Positions 43,235-53,300 of a stretch of 64,000 nt of DNA are shown one piece after another. Every line of letters begins with the position of its first letter. Within the stretch, counting starts at the first letter, position 1. The notes under the pieces were generated by a model. It saw only the letters and a list, made by a program, of their open reading frames with translations, searched no databases and was not told the DNA's origin. Made by a program: the position numbers and the translations under genes. The DNA is from Lewinellaceae bacterium (lineage in GTDB: Bacteria > Bacteroidota > Bacteroidia > Chitinophagales > Saprospiraceae): positions 124,001 through 188,000 of the forward strand of contig JACJYE010000006.1 in assembly GCA_020636255.1 (NCBI GenBank), in the 5' to 3' direction.

Positions 43235-45853
43235 TTACCCCACCGCTTCTTCCTCCTTGATCGGCGCGCGGAACACCACCTGCCCGTCGAACACATCCAG
43301 CACCACGTGGCTTTGGGGTTGCACTTTGTTCTGGAGCATTTGCCGCGACAGCTCGTTGAGCACGCGCTTCTGTATGACGCGTTTCAGCGGGCGGGCGCCG
43401 AATTCGGGGTGGAAGCCTTCATCGGCCAGCCATTCCATGGCCTCCGGCGCAATGGTGAGGTTTATGCCTTGTTGCTGCAACATCTCCTTCAACTGGTTGA
43501 GCTGTAGCTCCACGATCTGGCGGATGTCCTTTCGGCTCAGCGGGCGGAATACGATGACCTCATCAATGCGGTTGAGGAATTCGGGGCGCAGGTTCTGCTT
43601 GAGCAGCTCTATCGCCAGGGCGCGGCTGCGCTCGATCACCTCTTCTTCTTCGCCGGGTTTCATCCGCTCGAAATTATCGCGGATAATCTCGGAGCCGATG
43701 TTGGAGGTCATAATAACGACGGTATTCTTAAAGTCCGCGATCCGGCCTTTATTATCGGTCAGGCGGCCATCTTCCAGCACCTGGAGCAGGATATTGAAAG
43801 CGTCGGGATGGGCCTTCTCGATCTCGTCGAGCAGCACAACGCTATAGGGCTTGCGGCGGACGGCTTCTGTCAGCTGCCCCCCTTCTTCGTAACCCACATA
43901 ACCCGGAGGCGCACCGATGAGCCGGCTGACGGCGTGCCGCTCCTGGTATTCGCTCATATCTATGCGCACCATCAGGTTCTCGTCGTCAAAGAGGTATTCC
44001 GCCAGGGCTTTGGCCAGTTCGGTCTTGCCCACGCCGGTGGTACCCAGGAACAGGAAAGAACCGATGGGCCGTTTTTCGTTGCTCAGGCCGGTACGGCTGC
44101 GGCGTATGGCGTCGGCCACGGCCTCGACGGCTTCGTCCTGGCCGATGACCCTCTTGTGCAGCTCGTCTTCCAATTGCAGCAGTTTTTCCCTTTCGGCCTG
44201 CATCATGCGCGTCACGGGTATTCCCGTCCAGCGGTTGACGACTTCGGCAATATCTTCTGCATCCACCTCTTCCTTCACAAGGCTCTTCGAGTCGGCCTGG
44301 AGGGCCTGCAGGCGCTCATTGTAACTATCCAGTTGCTTTTGCACCTCGGGAATGCGGCCGTAGCGGATCTCGGCGGCCTCCGAATAGTTGCCTTCGCGTT
44401 CGGCGCGGGCGCCTTCCATGCGCAGGTGCTCGAGAGACTCTTTAGCCTTTTGCACGCCTAATACCACTTCCCGCTCGCTTTCCCACTGGGCGCGCAGGGC
44501 GTTGCGGCGCTCTTCGAAATTGGCCAGGTCCTGGCTGACCATCCGCATTTTGGCGTCGTCGTTCTCGCGTTTTATCGCTTCCCTTTCGACTTCCAGCTGC
44601 CTGATCTTGCGTTCTACTTCATCCAGTTCTTCCGGCATCGAGTTCATCTCCAACCGGAGCTTGGCAGCCGCTTCGTCGACCAGGTCGATGGCCTTGTCGG
44701 GCAAAAAGCGGTTGGTAATGTAACGGTGCGACAACTGCACTGCCGCCAGTATGGCATCGTCCTTGATATTGATCTTATGGTGTGCCTCGTAACGCTCTTT
44801 CAGCCCACGCAGGATGGATATGGCGTCCTCCACACTGGGTTCGTCCACCATGACCGACTGAAAACGGCGCTCCAGGGCCTTGTCGTTCTCAAAATATTTC
44901 TGGTATTCGTTAAGCGTCGTAGCGCCGATAGCGCGCAGTTCGCCGCGGGCAAGAGCTGGTTTCAGGATGTTAGCGGCATCCATGGCGCCCTGGGTTTTGC
45001 CTGCCCCGACGAGGGTATGGATCTCATCGATAAAAAGGAAGATGCGCCCTTCGGCACTCGATACCTCTTTGATGACCGACTTAAGCCGTTCCTCGAATTC
45101 GCCCTGGTATTTGGCGCCGGCGATCAGAGCGCCCAGGTCGAGAGAATAGATGTCCTTGTCGCGCAGGTCTTCCGGCACGTCGCCTTCCACGATGCGGTGG
45201 GCCAGGCCTTCGATAATAGCCGTTTTGCCAACCCCCGGTTCGCCGATCAGGATAGGGTTGTTTTTCGTCCGGCGCGCCAGAATATGCAGCACCCGGCGGA
45301 TTTCGTCCTCCCTGCCGATCACCGGGTCCAGCTTGCCGTTTCGGGCCCGCTCATTGAGGTTGATGGCGTATTTGTTCAGGGCGTTGTAACTGTCTTCGGC
45401 ACTGTGCGTCGTCACGCGGGAACCCTTGCGAAGTTCCCGGATAGCGGCTTTTACGGCTTTTTCGCTAAGGCCGCTGTCCTTCAGCATCTGGGAAGCGCTG
45501 TCGGAAGTGGCCAGGATGCCCAGCAGCAAGTGTTCGATGGCGACGAACTCATCGCCAAATTCCTTGAGGTAAGTGGCAGCGCGCTGCAGGGCCTCCGTTG
45601 CCGAGCGCGACATATACTGGCTGCCGCCGCTCACTTTCGGGTACGAACGAACCATGCTGTCTGTGGCCTGCCTGACGATGTCGAGGTTGGCCCCCAGCTT
45701 TTTAAACACAAAAGGCGCCACGCTATCGTCTACTTCGAGGATGCCTTTAAGCAGGTGCGCAGGTTCGATGGCCTGGTGTTGAAGTTCCATAGCCACCTGC
45801 TGCGCCCGCTCAACGGCTTCCTGCGATTTTATGGTGAAGTTATTCAGGTTCAT
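43235..45853 (-). CDS. clpB: Disaggregase ClpB
   Basis: The product is 872 residues, normal length. Order: Clp N domain (1-145, FTIKSQEAVERAQQVA), first AAA+ module with GEPGVGKTAI and LFIDEIHTL, the coiled-coil middle domain (about 410-530), and second AAA+ module with GTTGVGKTEL and VVLLDEIEKAHPD. The C-terminal small domain ends in a short acidic tail. It works with DnaK to rescue protein aggregates in the cytoplasm. It is a single gene; I saw no recognisable heat-shock operator upstream. Confidence 0.97.
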   Translation of the reverse strand: MNLNNFTIKSQEAVERAQQVAMELQHQAIEPAHLLKGILEVDDSVAPFVFKKLGANLDIVRQATDSMVRSYPKVSGGSQYMSRSATEALQRAATYLKEFGDEFVAIEHLLLGILATSDSASQMLKDSGLSEKAVKAAIRELRKGSRVTTHSAEDSYNALNKYAINLNERARNGKLDPVIGREDEIRRVLHILARRTKNNPILIGEPGVGKTAIIEGLAHRIVEGDVPEDLRDKDIYSLDLGALIAGAKYQGEFEERLKSVIKEVSSAEGRIFLFIDEIHTLVGAGKTQGAMDAANILKPALARGELRAIGATTLNEYQKYFENDKALERRFQSVMVDEPSVEDAISILRGLKERYEAHHKINIKDDAILAAVQLSHRYITNRFLPDKAIDLVDEAAAKLRLEMNSMPEELDEVERKIRQLEVEREAIKRENDDAKMRMVSQDLANFEERRNALRAQWESEREVVLGVQKAKESLEHLRMEGARAEREGNYSEAAEIRYGRIPEVQKQLDSYNERLQALQADSKSLVKEEVDAEDIAEVVNRWTGIPVTRMMQAEREKLLQLEDELHKRVIGQDEAVEAVADAIRRSRTGLSNEKRPIGSFLFLGTTGVGKTELAKALAEYLFDDENLMVRIDMSEYQERHAVSRLIGAPPGYVGYEEGGQLTEAVRRKPYSVVLLDEIEKAHPDAFNILLQVLEDGRLTDNKGRIADFKNTVVIMTSNIGSEIIRDNFERMKPGEEEEVIERSRALAIELLKQNLRPEFLNRIDEVIVFRPLSRKDIRQIVELQLNQLKEMLQQQGINLTIAPEAMEWLADEGFHPEFGARPLKRVIQKRVLNELSRQMLQNKVQPQSHVVLDVFDGQVVFRAPIKEEEAVG

Positions 45854-46386
45854 ATATTTTGTTTATGGATGATTTTCTGATCGTAAAGCCGATGTTTACT
45901 CCATTACGGCTTCTCTTTCGTATTGCCCAAAGAACATACCAGGCTGTACCGGGCTTAATTTCCAGCCATTTTGTCACAATAACAAGCAGAGATATGACAA
46001 TGTGGCTAGTAAGATCAGGAGCGGGCCAGGTTCAGGCGCCATAAAGCCAGGGATGATTTTTCGAAATATCACATCCCTATGCCCGAGCCCTTAGGCTAAA
46101 GTCCAGCTTAGAGCTTGTTAAATTTACTATCTTACCCCCTGATTTTTCCTTAGCGCTTGAATGGAGGCCGGATCTAAGGGGCCGGAGAAAAATAAGTTTC
46201 TCATTTCAGGCGAGCTATTTTTTCGCCAGGCAAGGCGCGAGGAGGGAAGATAGCCGGAGCTACCTGACCGACGAGCAACGCAGCCTGGCGGGAAAAGAGC
46301 CGTATCAAATGGGGAAGTTATTCTTCTCCGGCCCCTTAGTTGCAGAGGCTGGCCTGCAAACAAGCACTTAACCAAAAACGCGTAGC
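45854..46386. other. 533-bp intergenic region with a palindromic element
   Basis: It lies between clpB (minus) and the S46 peptidase (plus). Apart from the inverted-repeat element at 46174-46339 I see no gene. Confidence 0.5.
46174..46339. mobile_element. MITE-like palindromic element, 166 bp
   Basis: The ends, 46174-46198 and 46315-46339, are inverted repeats of 25 bp with two mismatches (outer sequence CTAAGGGGCCGGAGAA). Inside, CGCCAGGC near 46226 and GCCTGGCG near 46282 form another inverted pair. There is no open frame and no clear target-site duplication. It could be a miniature transposable element or a repeated intergenic palindrome. Confidence 0.5.
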
Positions 46387-48531
46387 ATGCACCCGAATTT
46401 TAAAGCCACCGGCCTTCTGGCCGGCGTTCTGTTCCTGCTGTCCATTACATCAGCGCCTGCTCAGCACAGTATTTACGAACCCCTCAAGCTTGATGAGGTC
46501 CAATATTCACTGGAAGATTTCGGGAATATGTGGACTTTCGACGCCGTGCCTACAAGCCTGTTCGAAAAGCGGTACGATTTCCGGCCCAGCGACGAATGGC
46601 TGGACGACGTGCGGCTGTCGGCACTCGAATTTTCCACCGGCTGTTCGGCCTCTTTCGTATCTGAAGATGGGCTGATCATGACCAACCACCATTGTGTGCG
46701 GGGGGCGCTGCCGAGGATACAACAGGACGGGGAGCACCTGCAGCGGGATGGTTTTTATGCAACTGATCTTGGTGATGAACGCCCCTTCCCCGGCATGTAC
46801 GTCGACCAGTTAATCGACATCCAGGATGTTACGGCGGCCGTACACGCCGCTATGGAAGCCGGCCAGACGGATAATGAAAAGGTCCGGCTTCGGGATGAAA
46901 AGCTCGAAGAGCTTACCAAAGAGTGCAGGGAAGGTTATACCTGCCGCGTCATAACGCTGTACAACGGCGGCAAGTATTCGCTGCACACCTACCGCCGGTA
47001 CAATGACGTGCGGCTGGTTATGGCGCCCGACGTACAGATCGCCGCTACGGGCTGGGATTGGGACAACTTCACCTATCCGCGCTACGAGCTCGACTTTGCT
47101 TTCCTGCGCGCTTATGACGAGAACGGCCAGCCTGTCAAAAGCCCGCACTTTTTCCAGTGGAGCGAAAAAGGCGCACCCGATGGCGCCCCCGTGTTCGTCA
47201 TCGGCCGCCCGGGCAATACCGACCGCCTGCTGTCCTACTCCCAGCTGGAATACCACCGCGATGTGCGCAACCCCGGCATCCTCAACCTGTTCAACGAGCT
47301 CTACCAGGCTTACTACCAATACTTCCGGGCCCACCCCGAACGGAAAGCCGAACTGCTCAGCCAGCTGCTGAGCGTGGCCAATACCCGTAAAGTCTTTGCC
47401 GGCCTCAACCTGGCACTGACTGACCCTTACCTCATGGCCAAAAAGAAAGATTTTGAAACGGAACTCCGGAAAAAGCTAACGGAGGATGAAGGCCTGCAAA
47501 AAGAATATGGAGACTTGTGGGACAAAACCGATGAAGCCGTAGACAGCCTGATGAAATACGGCGCTGAATTCCGCGCCAACTTTGTCATAGGTTTCGGCCG
47601 TCCCGCCCACCTCAAACTGGCGCAGGACATGGTGGAATACGCCGGGCAGATGCAACTACCTGAAGGCCAGAGAAGAGAAGCATACAAAAGCGACAAACTG
47701 GAGGAAACCAAAGCGGCCCTGGCGCCGGACGTAGCCGACATGGAGCTGGAGAAGCTGCTGATCGCGGCGCATGCCAACTTTATCGGAAAGGTGGCCGGCA
47801 AAGATTCCGAACTGCTCAAGCTCGCCTATAACGGCCTGATGGGAGAAGAAGCGGCGGATTACATCCTGAAAAAGGCCATCGTAGCCCAGCCGGCCAAAAT
47901 AAAGGCCTTGTTGGACGCCGGCCCGGAGGCCATCCTGAAGTCGGACGGCCCTTATATCCGCTTTGCCCTGCATGCCCAAAACCGGCTCAACGAGCTCAAC
48001 CCTATACTTCAGAATGCCCAGAATACGCTGGACGTACAGAACCAGCGGCTCGGGCGCCTCATTTTTGAGCTGTTCAAAGGCGCTACGCCCCCCGATGCAA
48101 CGGCTTCGCTGCGCATCTCCGACGGCAGGATACTGGGCTACGAATACAACGGCACCCTGGCCCCCGCCAAAACGACCTACTACGGCCTGTGGGACCGCTA
48201 CTACTCCTTCGGTGAAACGTCCTACCCCTGGGGCCTGCATGAGCGCTGGAAAACGCCCCCCGCCGGGCTGGACCTTTCCGTGCCCGTCTGTTTTGCCTCT
48301 TCCAACGATATCGTAGGCGGCAACTCAGGCAGCGCAGTGATCAACCAGAAAGGAGAAGTGGTCGGGCTGGCACACGATGGCAATATGGAAAGCATTGCCG
48401 GCGGTTACGCTTTCCTGCCTGAGGCCAACCGCACCATCGCCACCGATTCCTGGGGCCTGATGGAAGCCCTGAAACTGGTGTACAAGGCCGACAGGCTGGT
48501 GAAGGAACTGAAGGCCGGAAAAATGGAGTAA
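46387..48531 (+). CDS. S46 dipeptidyl peptidase, DPP7-like
   Basis: The product is 714 residues with a signal peptide (LLAGVLFLLSITSAPAQ). The chymotrypsin-like S46 features are MTNHHCVRG (His in 101-102), YPRYELDFAFLRAY supplying the Asp, and the serine in VGGNSGSAVIN (Ser647). It removes dipeptides from peptide N-termini in the periplasm. Eighteen residues after the serine is a Gly (HDGN), the position that is Gly in DPP7 and Arg in DPP11 as I recall, so a preference for hydrophobic rather than acidic P1 residues is expected. Confidence 0.93.
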   Translation: MHPNFKATGLLAGVLFLLSITSAPAQHSIYEPLKLDEVQYSLEDFGNMWTFDAVPTSLFEKRYDFRPSDEWLDDVRLSALEFSTGCSASFVSEDGLIMTNHHCVRGALPRIQQDGEHLQRDGFYATDLGDERPFPGMYVDQLIDIQDVTAAVHAAMEAGQTDNEKVRLRDEKLEELTKECREGYTCRVITLYNGGKYSLHTYRRYNDVRLVMAPDVQIAATGWDWDNFTYPRYELDFAFLRAYDENGQPVKSPHFFQWSEKGAPDGAPVFVIGRPGNTDRLLSYSQLEYHRDVRNPGILNLFNELYQAYYQYFRAHPERKAELLSQLLSVANTRKVFAGLNLALTDPYLMAKKKDFETELRKKLTEDEGLQKEYGDLWDKTDEAVDSLMKYGAEFRANFVIGFGRPAHLKLAQDMVEYAGQMQLPEGQRREAYKSDKLEETKAALAPDVADMELEKLLIAAHANFIGKVAGKDSELLKLAYNGLMGEEAADYILKKAIVAQPAKIKALLDAGPEAILKSDGPYIRFALHAQNRLNELNPILQNAQNTLDVQNQRLGRLIFELFKGATPPDATASLRISDGRILGYEYNGTLAPAKTTYYGLWDRYYSFGETSYPWGLHERWKTPPAGLDLSVPVCFASSNDIVGGNSGSAVINQKGEVVGLAHDGNMESIAGGYAFLPEANRTIATDSWGLMEALKLVYKADRLVKELKAGKME

Positions 48532-48542
48532 GCGACAGCCTA

Positions 48543-49364
48543 TCACCGGGACGGATACACCGGGTTCATCCATTCCTCCTTTGGAAGGTATTTGCTGCCG
48601 CTGGCCCAGCGGATGCCCCGGCTTAGCATTTCCCATACCTCGGGAACCTCGAAGGTGCCGGGCGAATGGCCGATAGACAGGTAGAAGACCCGGCCCTGGC
48701 CGTAGTACTTCTTCCAGGCCACCGGCATCACAGCGCCGTCGATCCAGGGGTCGTGTGACCCGTCGAAGGCGGTGGTGGCCAGCACTTTTACGTTGGGGTC
48801 TACGTGCATGTAGTACTGCTCGGTATGAATGGCAAAATCATTAACGCCCTTCGTTACAGGGTCGTTCTTGTCCGTGATCTGGACCGTGTAGTCGATCTCT
48901 CCTCCGGGATGGGCCACCCATTGCCCGCCAACCATGTACTGAAAGTTGGTGTTGTTGCGAAAAGAATCGCCGATGCCGCCGTGGCAGCCGGCCAGGCCGG
49001 CGCCGCTCCTTACCGCTTTGAGCAGGCCGGCTTCCTGTTCGTTCGTGATGACATCCATCGTCCGGTACTGCACAATGAGGTCGACGGTAGACATAAAGGC
49101 CTCATCCACATAAACATCCAGGCTGTTCGTAACTGTGACGGCCGCCCCTTCTGATTCCAGCCATGCGGCCACTCTTTTGGCAAAGGCCTCCGGCGAATGG
49201 CCTTCCCAGCCGCCGTAAACGACGAGAATTTTCTTCCCTTTCAGGGCGGGCAGTTCGACAGGAGTAACCGTTCCTGGCTGCGCCCTCAGCGGGGCAGGCG
49301 ATAATGAAACAACAAAGGCGAGCAGAAAACAATACAGGGCCGCAGAGCGTAACGATCGATTCAT
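48543..49364 (-). CDS. ThuA domain exported protein
   Basis: The product is 273 residues from the ATG at 49364 (MNRSLRSAALYCFLLAFVVSLSPAPLRAQ signal). The ThuA fold is seen as KILVVYGGWEGHSPEAF, GAGLAGCHGGIGDSF, IHTEQYYMHVDP and GRVFYLSIGHSPGTFE. This class I glutamine-amidotransferase-like family occurs in carbohydrate-use loci and often as exported domains beside dehydrogenases. The catalytic activity is unsettled. It converges on the S46 gene with an 11-bp gap. Confidence 0.9.
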   Translation of the reverse strand: MNRSLRSAALYCFLLAFVVSLSPAPLRAQPGTVTPVELPALKGKKILVVYGGWEGHSPEAFAKRVAAWLESEGAAVTVTNSLDVYVDEAFMSTVDLIVQYRTMDVITNEQEAGLLKAVRSGAGLAGCHGGIGDSFRNNTNFQYMVGGQWVAHPGGEIDYTVQITDKNDPVTKGVNDFAIHTEQYYMHVDPNVKVLATTAFDGSHDPWIDGAVMPVAWKKYYGQGRVFYLSIGHSPGTFEVPEVWEMLSRGIRWASGSKYLPKEEWMNPVYPSR

Positions 49365-49455
49365 ATCAAATTGGAATTGTTTGATGGATAAGAGCATAAT
49401 ATTCCCCCCAAGCTACCAAAACCCTCCCGGATTTCGGCTCTTTTTCGCTACCAGG

Positions 49456-50199
49456 TCATTCCTTTGTTTTACTTATCATCGGCAGGGCCTCTTCGGGGAA
49501 CGGGAAAACGATGGTCGAGTTCTTTTCGGCAGCGATATCCGCCAGAGTTTGGTACAAGCGGAGTTTGATGGCAGAAGGCGACTGGTCGATCAGCCGCCCG
49601 GCGTCCAGCAGCTTGGTGGCTGCCTGTTCTTCGGCCAGGGCCAGGATGACGCGCGCCCGGCGCGACCGCTCCGCCTCCGCCTGGTGCGCCATCGACCGTT
49701 TCATGTTCTCCGGAAGCTCAATATCTTTGATCTTAACATCCAGAATGGCGATGCCCCATTCCTCCGTTTCGGCGTCAACGATCTCTTTGATATTATTGCC
49801 GATCTCTTCCCGTTTGGTCAGAATGACATCCAGCTCCACCTTGCCGCATACGTCTCTCAGGGCGGACTGCGCCAGCAGGGTGATGGCGTAATTGTAGTCT
49901 TCGACCTCCAGCACCGCCTTTTTGGCTTCCTTGATCCGGTAAAAGACGACACCGTCCACGCGGCAGGGGACGTTATCCGCAGTCATGACTTCCTGAGAAA
50001 GGACATTAATGGTGATCACCCGGATGTCCACAAATTGTACCGTGTCGATCAGAGGGATGATCCAGCGCAGGCCAGGGTTCAGCACCCCGGCGAATCTGCC
50101 GAACCTGAATTTTACGGCCCGCTTATATTCAAATACGACCCGGATGCCTGCCAGAAAAAGTACCAGCACAACACCGGCGATACTCCATAATGGGTTCAT
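49456..50199 (-). CDS. Slipin / SPFH (band 7) membrane protein
   Basis: The product is 247 residues. One N-terminal membrane helix (LWSIAGVVLVLFLAGIRVVF) precedes an SPFH domain (FEYKRAVKFRFGRF, LNPGLRWIIPLIDTVQFVDIR, DNVPCRVDGVVFYRI). A helical region follows with AEAERSRRARVILALAEEQAA. It matches bacterial slipin, a stomatin relative that forms membrane-associated oligomers. Slipins are usually beside an NfeD-like gene; none is seen here. A small palindrome (GAGCGC...GCGCTC, 50218-50232) lies upstream. Confidence 0.92.
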   Translation of the reverse strand: MNPLWSIAGVVLVLFLAGIRVVFEYKRAVKFRFGRFAGVLNPGLRWIIPLIDTVQFVDIRVITINVLSQEVMTADNVPCRVDGVVFYRIKEAKKAVLEVEDYNYAITLLAQSALRDVCGKVELDVILTKREEIGNNIKEIVDAETEEWGIAILDVKIKDIELPENMKRSMAHQAEAERSRRARVILALAEEQAATKLLDAGRLIDQSPSAIKLRLYQTLADIAAEKNSTIVFPFPEEALPMISKTKE

Positions 50200-50332
50200 G
50201 ATGGTTGATTTTGCTTTGAGCGCCTAGCGCTCGTTGTTAAATATTGCTGCCTTGCAGCGGTTGAGAAGGTAGGACAAAGCAGGTGAAAAACCAATGACGA
50301 TTATCAATCAGGCAGAAGCTGTAGTACGCCTG

Positions 50333-50827
50333 TTACAGAAACCGGTGGTAAATATAAGCATCTACATACCCCTTCCCTTTCTGGTGAAAGCCTTCCGGTA
50401 TAATGCCGATACGCTGGAAGCCCAGAGCTTCCCATGCCTTAACAGCGCCGGTATTGGTGCTGACCACCAGGTTGAACTGCATAGCGCGGTATCCGGCAAC
50501 TTTGGCAGCTTCCAGCGAATGAGCGCACAGTTGTTTGCCTATGCCCTGGTTGCGGAAGGGCGTATCCACCATATAGGCCGCATTGGCCACATGGGCGCCA
50601 TGCCCCGGCTGGTTGGGCCTGACGATGTATGCTCCGGCGATGTGCCCATCGGCCTCCGCCACGCCAATGATGTTCTCCGGGTTGATCCACCCGGATTCGA
50701 TCTGCTGGCGGGTATACTCAGGCCCGTATGGGAAATAATCCCCCTGTTCCATAACCTCCTTCCACATCCGCCAGACATCGTCGAGATCGGCAGGGGTGGC
50801 AGGGCGAATGATAAGCGGGATGATCAT
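50333..50827 (-). CDS. GNAT-family N-acetyltransferase
   Basis: The product is 164 residues from the ATG at 50827 (MIIPLIIRPATPADLDDVWRMW). The acetyl-CoA loop is visible as VDTPFRNQGIGKQLC, and NTGAVKAWEALGFQRIG is the usual C-terminal motif. It acetylates an unknown small molecule or protein amine. It has no operon partner. Confidence 0.9.
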   Translation of the reverse strand: MIIPLIIRPATPADLDDVWRMWKEVMEQGDYFPYGPEYTRQQIESGWINPENIIGVAEADGHIAGAYIVRPNQPGHGAHVANAAYMVDTPFRNQGIGKQLCAHSLEAAKVAGYRAMQFNLVVSTNTGAVKAWEALGFQRIGIIPEGFHQKGKGYVDAYIYHRFL

Positions 50828-50947
50828 GGCTATATGAATTAGTTCAGTTACACGTATAACGTTGTAATGATGCCTTGCCGAGACGGTTTCTTGGCCCCAT
50901 TGTCTCATGGCCTTTAAACCAGCCATGCGTTTGCTCCGGAATGTGTT

Positions 50948-51787
50948 TTACACAGAGATATGAAAAGGGATCAGCCCATCCATAGGCATCTGCATGACGC
51001 GGGCCAGTTCGAAGCCATGGCGGCTGGCGGCCAGGGCCAGCAACTCCCGGAAGAAGAACCCCACGGAGCCCACGCAGCCCACCGGCGTTTTTACCCCCAT
51101 AGGAATGACGCAATTGCGGAACAAAGCGTGAAATCGTTCCAGGGCCAGCTGCTGCACGAAAGGGTGTTGGCGGTTCTGGTTGAGGAAGGGGGCAAAGGAA
51201 GCGAGGTAGCGATTGGCGAACGGCCGGCGGTACACCTGTTCCAGGATAGCACCGCGGCTGATGGAATAGGCCTGCTCCAGCTTCTCTTTCAACTCAGCCG
51301 GCAGCTGCCCGTTGAGCAAAGCGGCCAGCAGGTGGCGGCCCAGGTCGGCCCCGCTGCCTTCATCACCCAGCACGTAACCCAACCCACCGGTATTGCGCAC
51401 GATCTCGCCATTTTCCACCAGGCAAACGTTGGAGCCCGTGCCCAAAATGAGGGCTAAACCCCGATCCTGGCCCCAAAGCCCGCGCGCCGCGCCCAGCATA
51501 TCGCTGTGCACTTCGACATGCGCCCGGGGGTACAGGCGCAGGAAGGCCTGCTTTATCCGCCCGGCGGGTTCCGCTTCGGTGCAGGCCGTACCGTAGTAAT
51601 ACACCGCTCCCGGCGCATGAGGCAGCTCGTGGGATAACATTTCCACGGCAGTGAGCAGGCCTTCATCGTCCAGCAACAAAGGATGGATACCAGGTACAGC
51701 ACCCTGCTCGGTTTCCTGCCGGCTGAAACAAAGCGCCCAGGCAGCTTTGCTGCCGCCACTGTCAATAATGAGGGTGGGGTGAGGCAT
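50948..51787 (-). CDS. BadF/BadG/BcrA/BcrD-type kinase, N-acetylglucosamine kinase-like
   Basis: The product is 279 residues from the ATG at 51787. The ASKHA ATPase opening LIIDSGGSKAAW is followed by LILGTGSNVCLVE, the metal/ATP loop GLGYVLGDEGSG, and VGCVGSVGFFFRE near the C-terminus. This fits the eukaryotic-type GlcNAc kinase family that phosphorylates amino sugars, for example from wall recycling. It follows the SPOR-LysM gene by 90 bp on the same strand; whether it shares that transcript is unclear. Confidence 0.85.
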   Translation of the reverse strand: MPHPTLIIDSGGSKAAWALCFSRQETEQGAVPGIHPLLLDDEGLLTAVEMLSHELPHAPGAVYYYGTACTEAEPAGRIKQAFLRLYPRAHVEVHSDMLGAARGLWGQDRGLALILGTGSNVCLVENGEIVRNTGGLGYVLGDEGSGADLGRHLLAALLNGQLPAELKEKLEQAYSISRGAILEQVYRRPFANRYLASFAPFLNQNRQHPFVQQLALERFHALFRNCVIPMGVKTPVGCVGSVGFFFRELLALAASRHGFELARVMQMPMDGLIPFHISV

Positions 51788-51877
51788 GGTGTAGGTGTTA
51801 AGGTACAGGGTACGGGGTACCGGGCACAAGGTACGAAGTATGCGGTAATATGTTTACTGAATATTACCTGCGCGTAC

Positions 51878-53293
51878 TTATCTGATGCGTAGTGTCTGGC
51901 CGGCCAGGATCACCTCATAAGGGCCCAGGTTGTTCAGCTGGCGGATATCCTCGGCCGTCACTTCATACATTCTGGCAATACCGTACAGCGTTTCCCCCTC
52001 CTTTACCGTATGGGTGAGCTTCCGCGTTGCCGGGTAGGTGCTCGTAGCGGCCGGAGTTTGCTGGGCCTGGCCCAGAATGGTATTGGGGTGCATATCGGCA
52101 TTGGCGAAAGCGCCTCTTTCCTCGATAATGAATGCCTGGGGGTATCGGTTTTTTATCCGGTTGAGCGCCTGGGTGGCCTCATAAAGGGAAGTATACAAAC
52201 CGACGCGCACGTAATACTTTTCGTCGCGCTTTTCAAAATAGGCGATAGGGCTGCCCGTCTCCCCCCGAAGGTTGAAAACACTACTGGTAGGCGGCGCAGA
52301 AACAGCATAGAGCTGTATGGCGTAGAGCACATTGGATGCCGGTATACTGCCCTGGCTTAGAGCAGGTTCGCCTTTTGAACTCATAGCACCGGTAGTGCTG
52401 TAAGCATCAGGCTCTTTCATAAGATCTAATGAAAGCGGTACCAAAGCACGGCTACTGGCCGCTGCAAAGTCATTTCTGGAGGCGGCAGAATAGATGGTCT
52501 CCTGCTCCAGTTCAACACGAGGGCCATTATTCCGGATGCGTGGATACTTATTCAGGAAGCGAATAAAACCCTCCGCTTTATCCCTCGACTCAAAAGCCCC
52601 TACGCGATATTTTACGGGATAGGAGCCGCCCTGCGTAACGGTATATACAAAAAGCCCGTCCTGCCCGCTCTGCCTGGCCACTTCCTGGTACATCCTGATA
52701 TCATTTTCGTCTTTTTTTGTACCTGAGGCTAGCTGTACCGCATAAAAACCAGACTGTGTGTAAGGGTTAACATTAATATCGGTTTTGCTTAAAGGCACAC
52801 TTCTGGGAGTGGCCGACCATACGAATGGAATAATAGCGGTTTGGTTGGTATACTCGAACCTGCGGCTGAAAATAGCCGGGAAAAACACCTGTACCCAAAG
52901 TTGGGAATACTCCAGGATGTTGCGGGTGCCGTATTCCACAACCAGCGGGCTTTCGGGGTTCGACAAGTCGTAGTCCAGGCGGGTATTCCCGGTAAAATCC
53001 TTAGTATATAACCTCAGGATTACCCGGGCAGGGTCGAAAACCTGGCCATCCAGCTGGAACGTAAAGCTCAGTTGGATCTTCTTGGACTGCTTATCCAGGA
53101 TAAGGTTGTAAGGGGCCTCTACATCCGTACCCGGGCCCAGGGGTTTGTAAATATTGAAATTGCCAATGTAATTCCAGGTGCTCTGGTCCGTGTATTGCGA
53201 TACGACATTAATAACCAGCTTGTTTTGTGCCGCCGCCTGAGCGAAGGCACTCCATATCAAAACAGCGCATACCACATATTTCACCTTGTTCAT
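51878..53293 (-). CDS. Exported SPOR- and LysM-domain protein
   Basis: The product is 471 residues from the ATG at 53293 (MNKVKYVVCAVLIWSAFAQAAAQ signal peptide). A beta-rich region of about 150 residues (NKLVINVVSQYTDQSTWNYIG) is followed by two SPOR-like domains (QSGFYAVQLASGTKKDEND with YPVKYRVGAFESRDKAEGF, and NVLYAIQLYAVSAP with KYYVRVGLYTSLYEATQAL). A C-terminal LysM follows (HTVKEGETLYGIARMYEVTAEDIRQLN). SPOR and LysM domains bind peptidoglycan, so it should sit on the wall in the periplasm. It starts 8 bp after the WD40 gene stop, so it is the fourth gene of the CHAT/STAND operon. Confidence 0.88.
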   Translation of the reverse strand: MNKVKYVVCAVLIWSAFAQAAAQNKLVINVVSQYTDQSTWNYIGNFNIYKPLGPGTDVEAPYNLILDKQSKKIQLSFTFQLDGQVFDPARVILRLYTKDFTGNTRLDYDLSNPESPLVVEYGTRNILEYSQLWVQVFFPAIFSRRFEYTNQTAIIPFVWSATPRSVPLSKTDINVNPYTQSGFYAVQLASGTKKDENDIRMYQEVARQSGQDGLFVYTVTQGGSYPVKYRVGAFESRDKAEGFIRFLNKYPRIRNNGPRVELEQETIYSAASRNDFAAASSRALVPLSLDLMKEPDAYSTTGAMSSKGEPALSQGSIPASNVLYAIQLYAVSAPPTSSVFNLRGETGSPIAYFEKRDEKYYVRVGLYTSLYEATQALNRIKNRYPQAFIIEERGAFANADMHPNTILGQAQQTPAATSTYPATRKLTHTVKEGETLYGIARMYEVTAEDIRQLNNLGPYEVILAGQTLRIR

Positions 53294-53300
53294 AAAGCTT

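Noticed and set aside
44726..45880. Plus-strand open frame of 384 codons
   Set aside because: It is antisense to the well-conserved clpB; opposite-strand openness is a by-product of GC-rich codon use.
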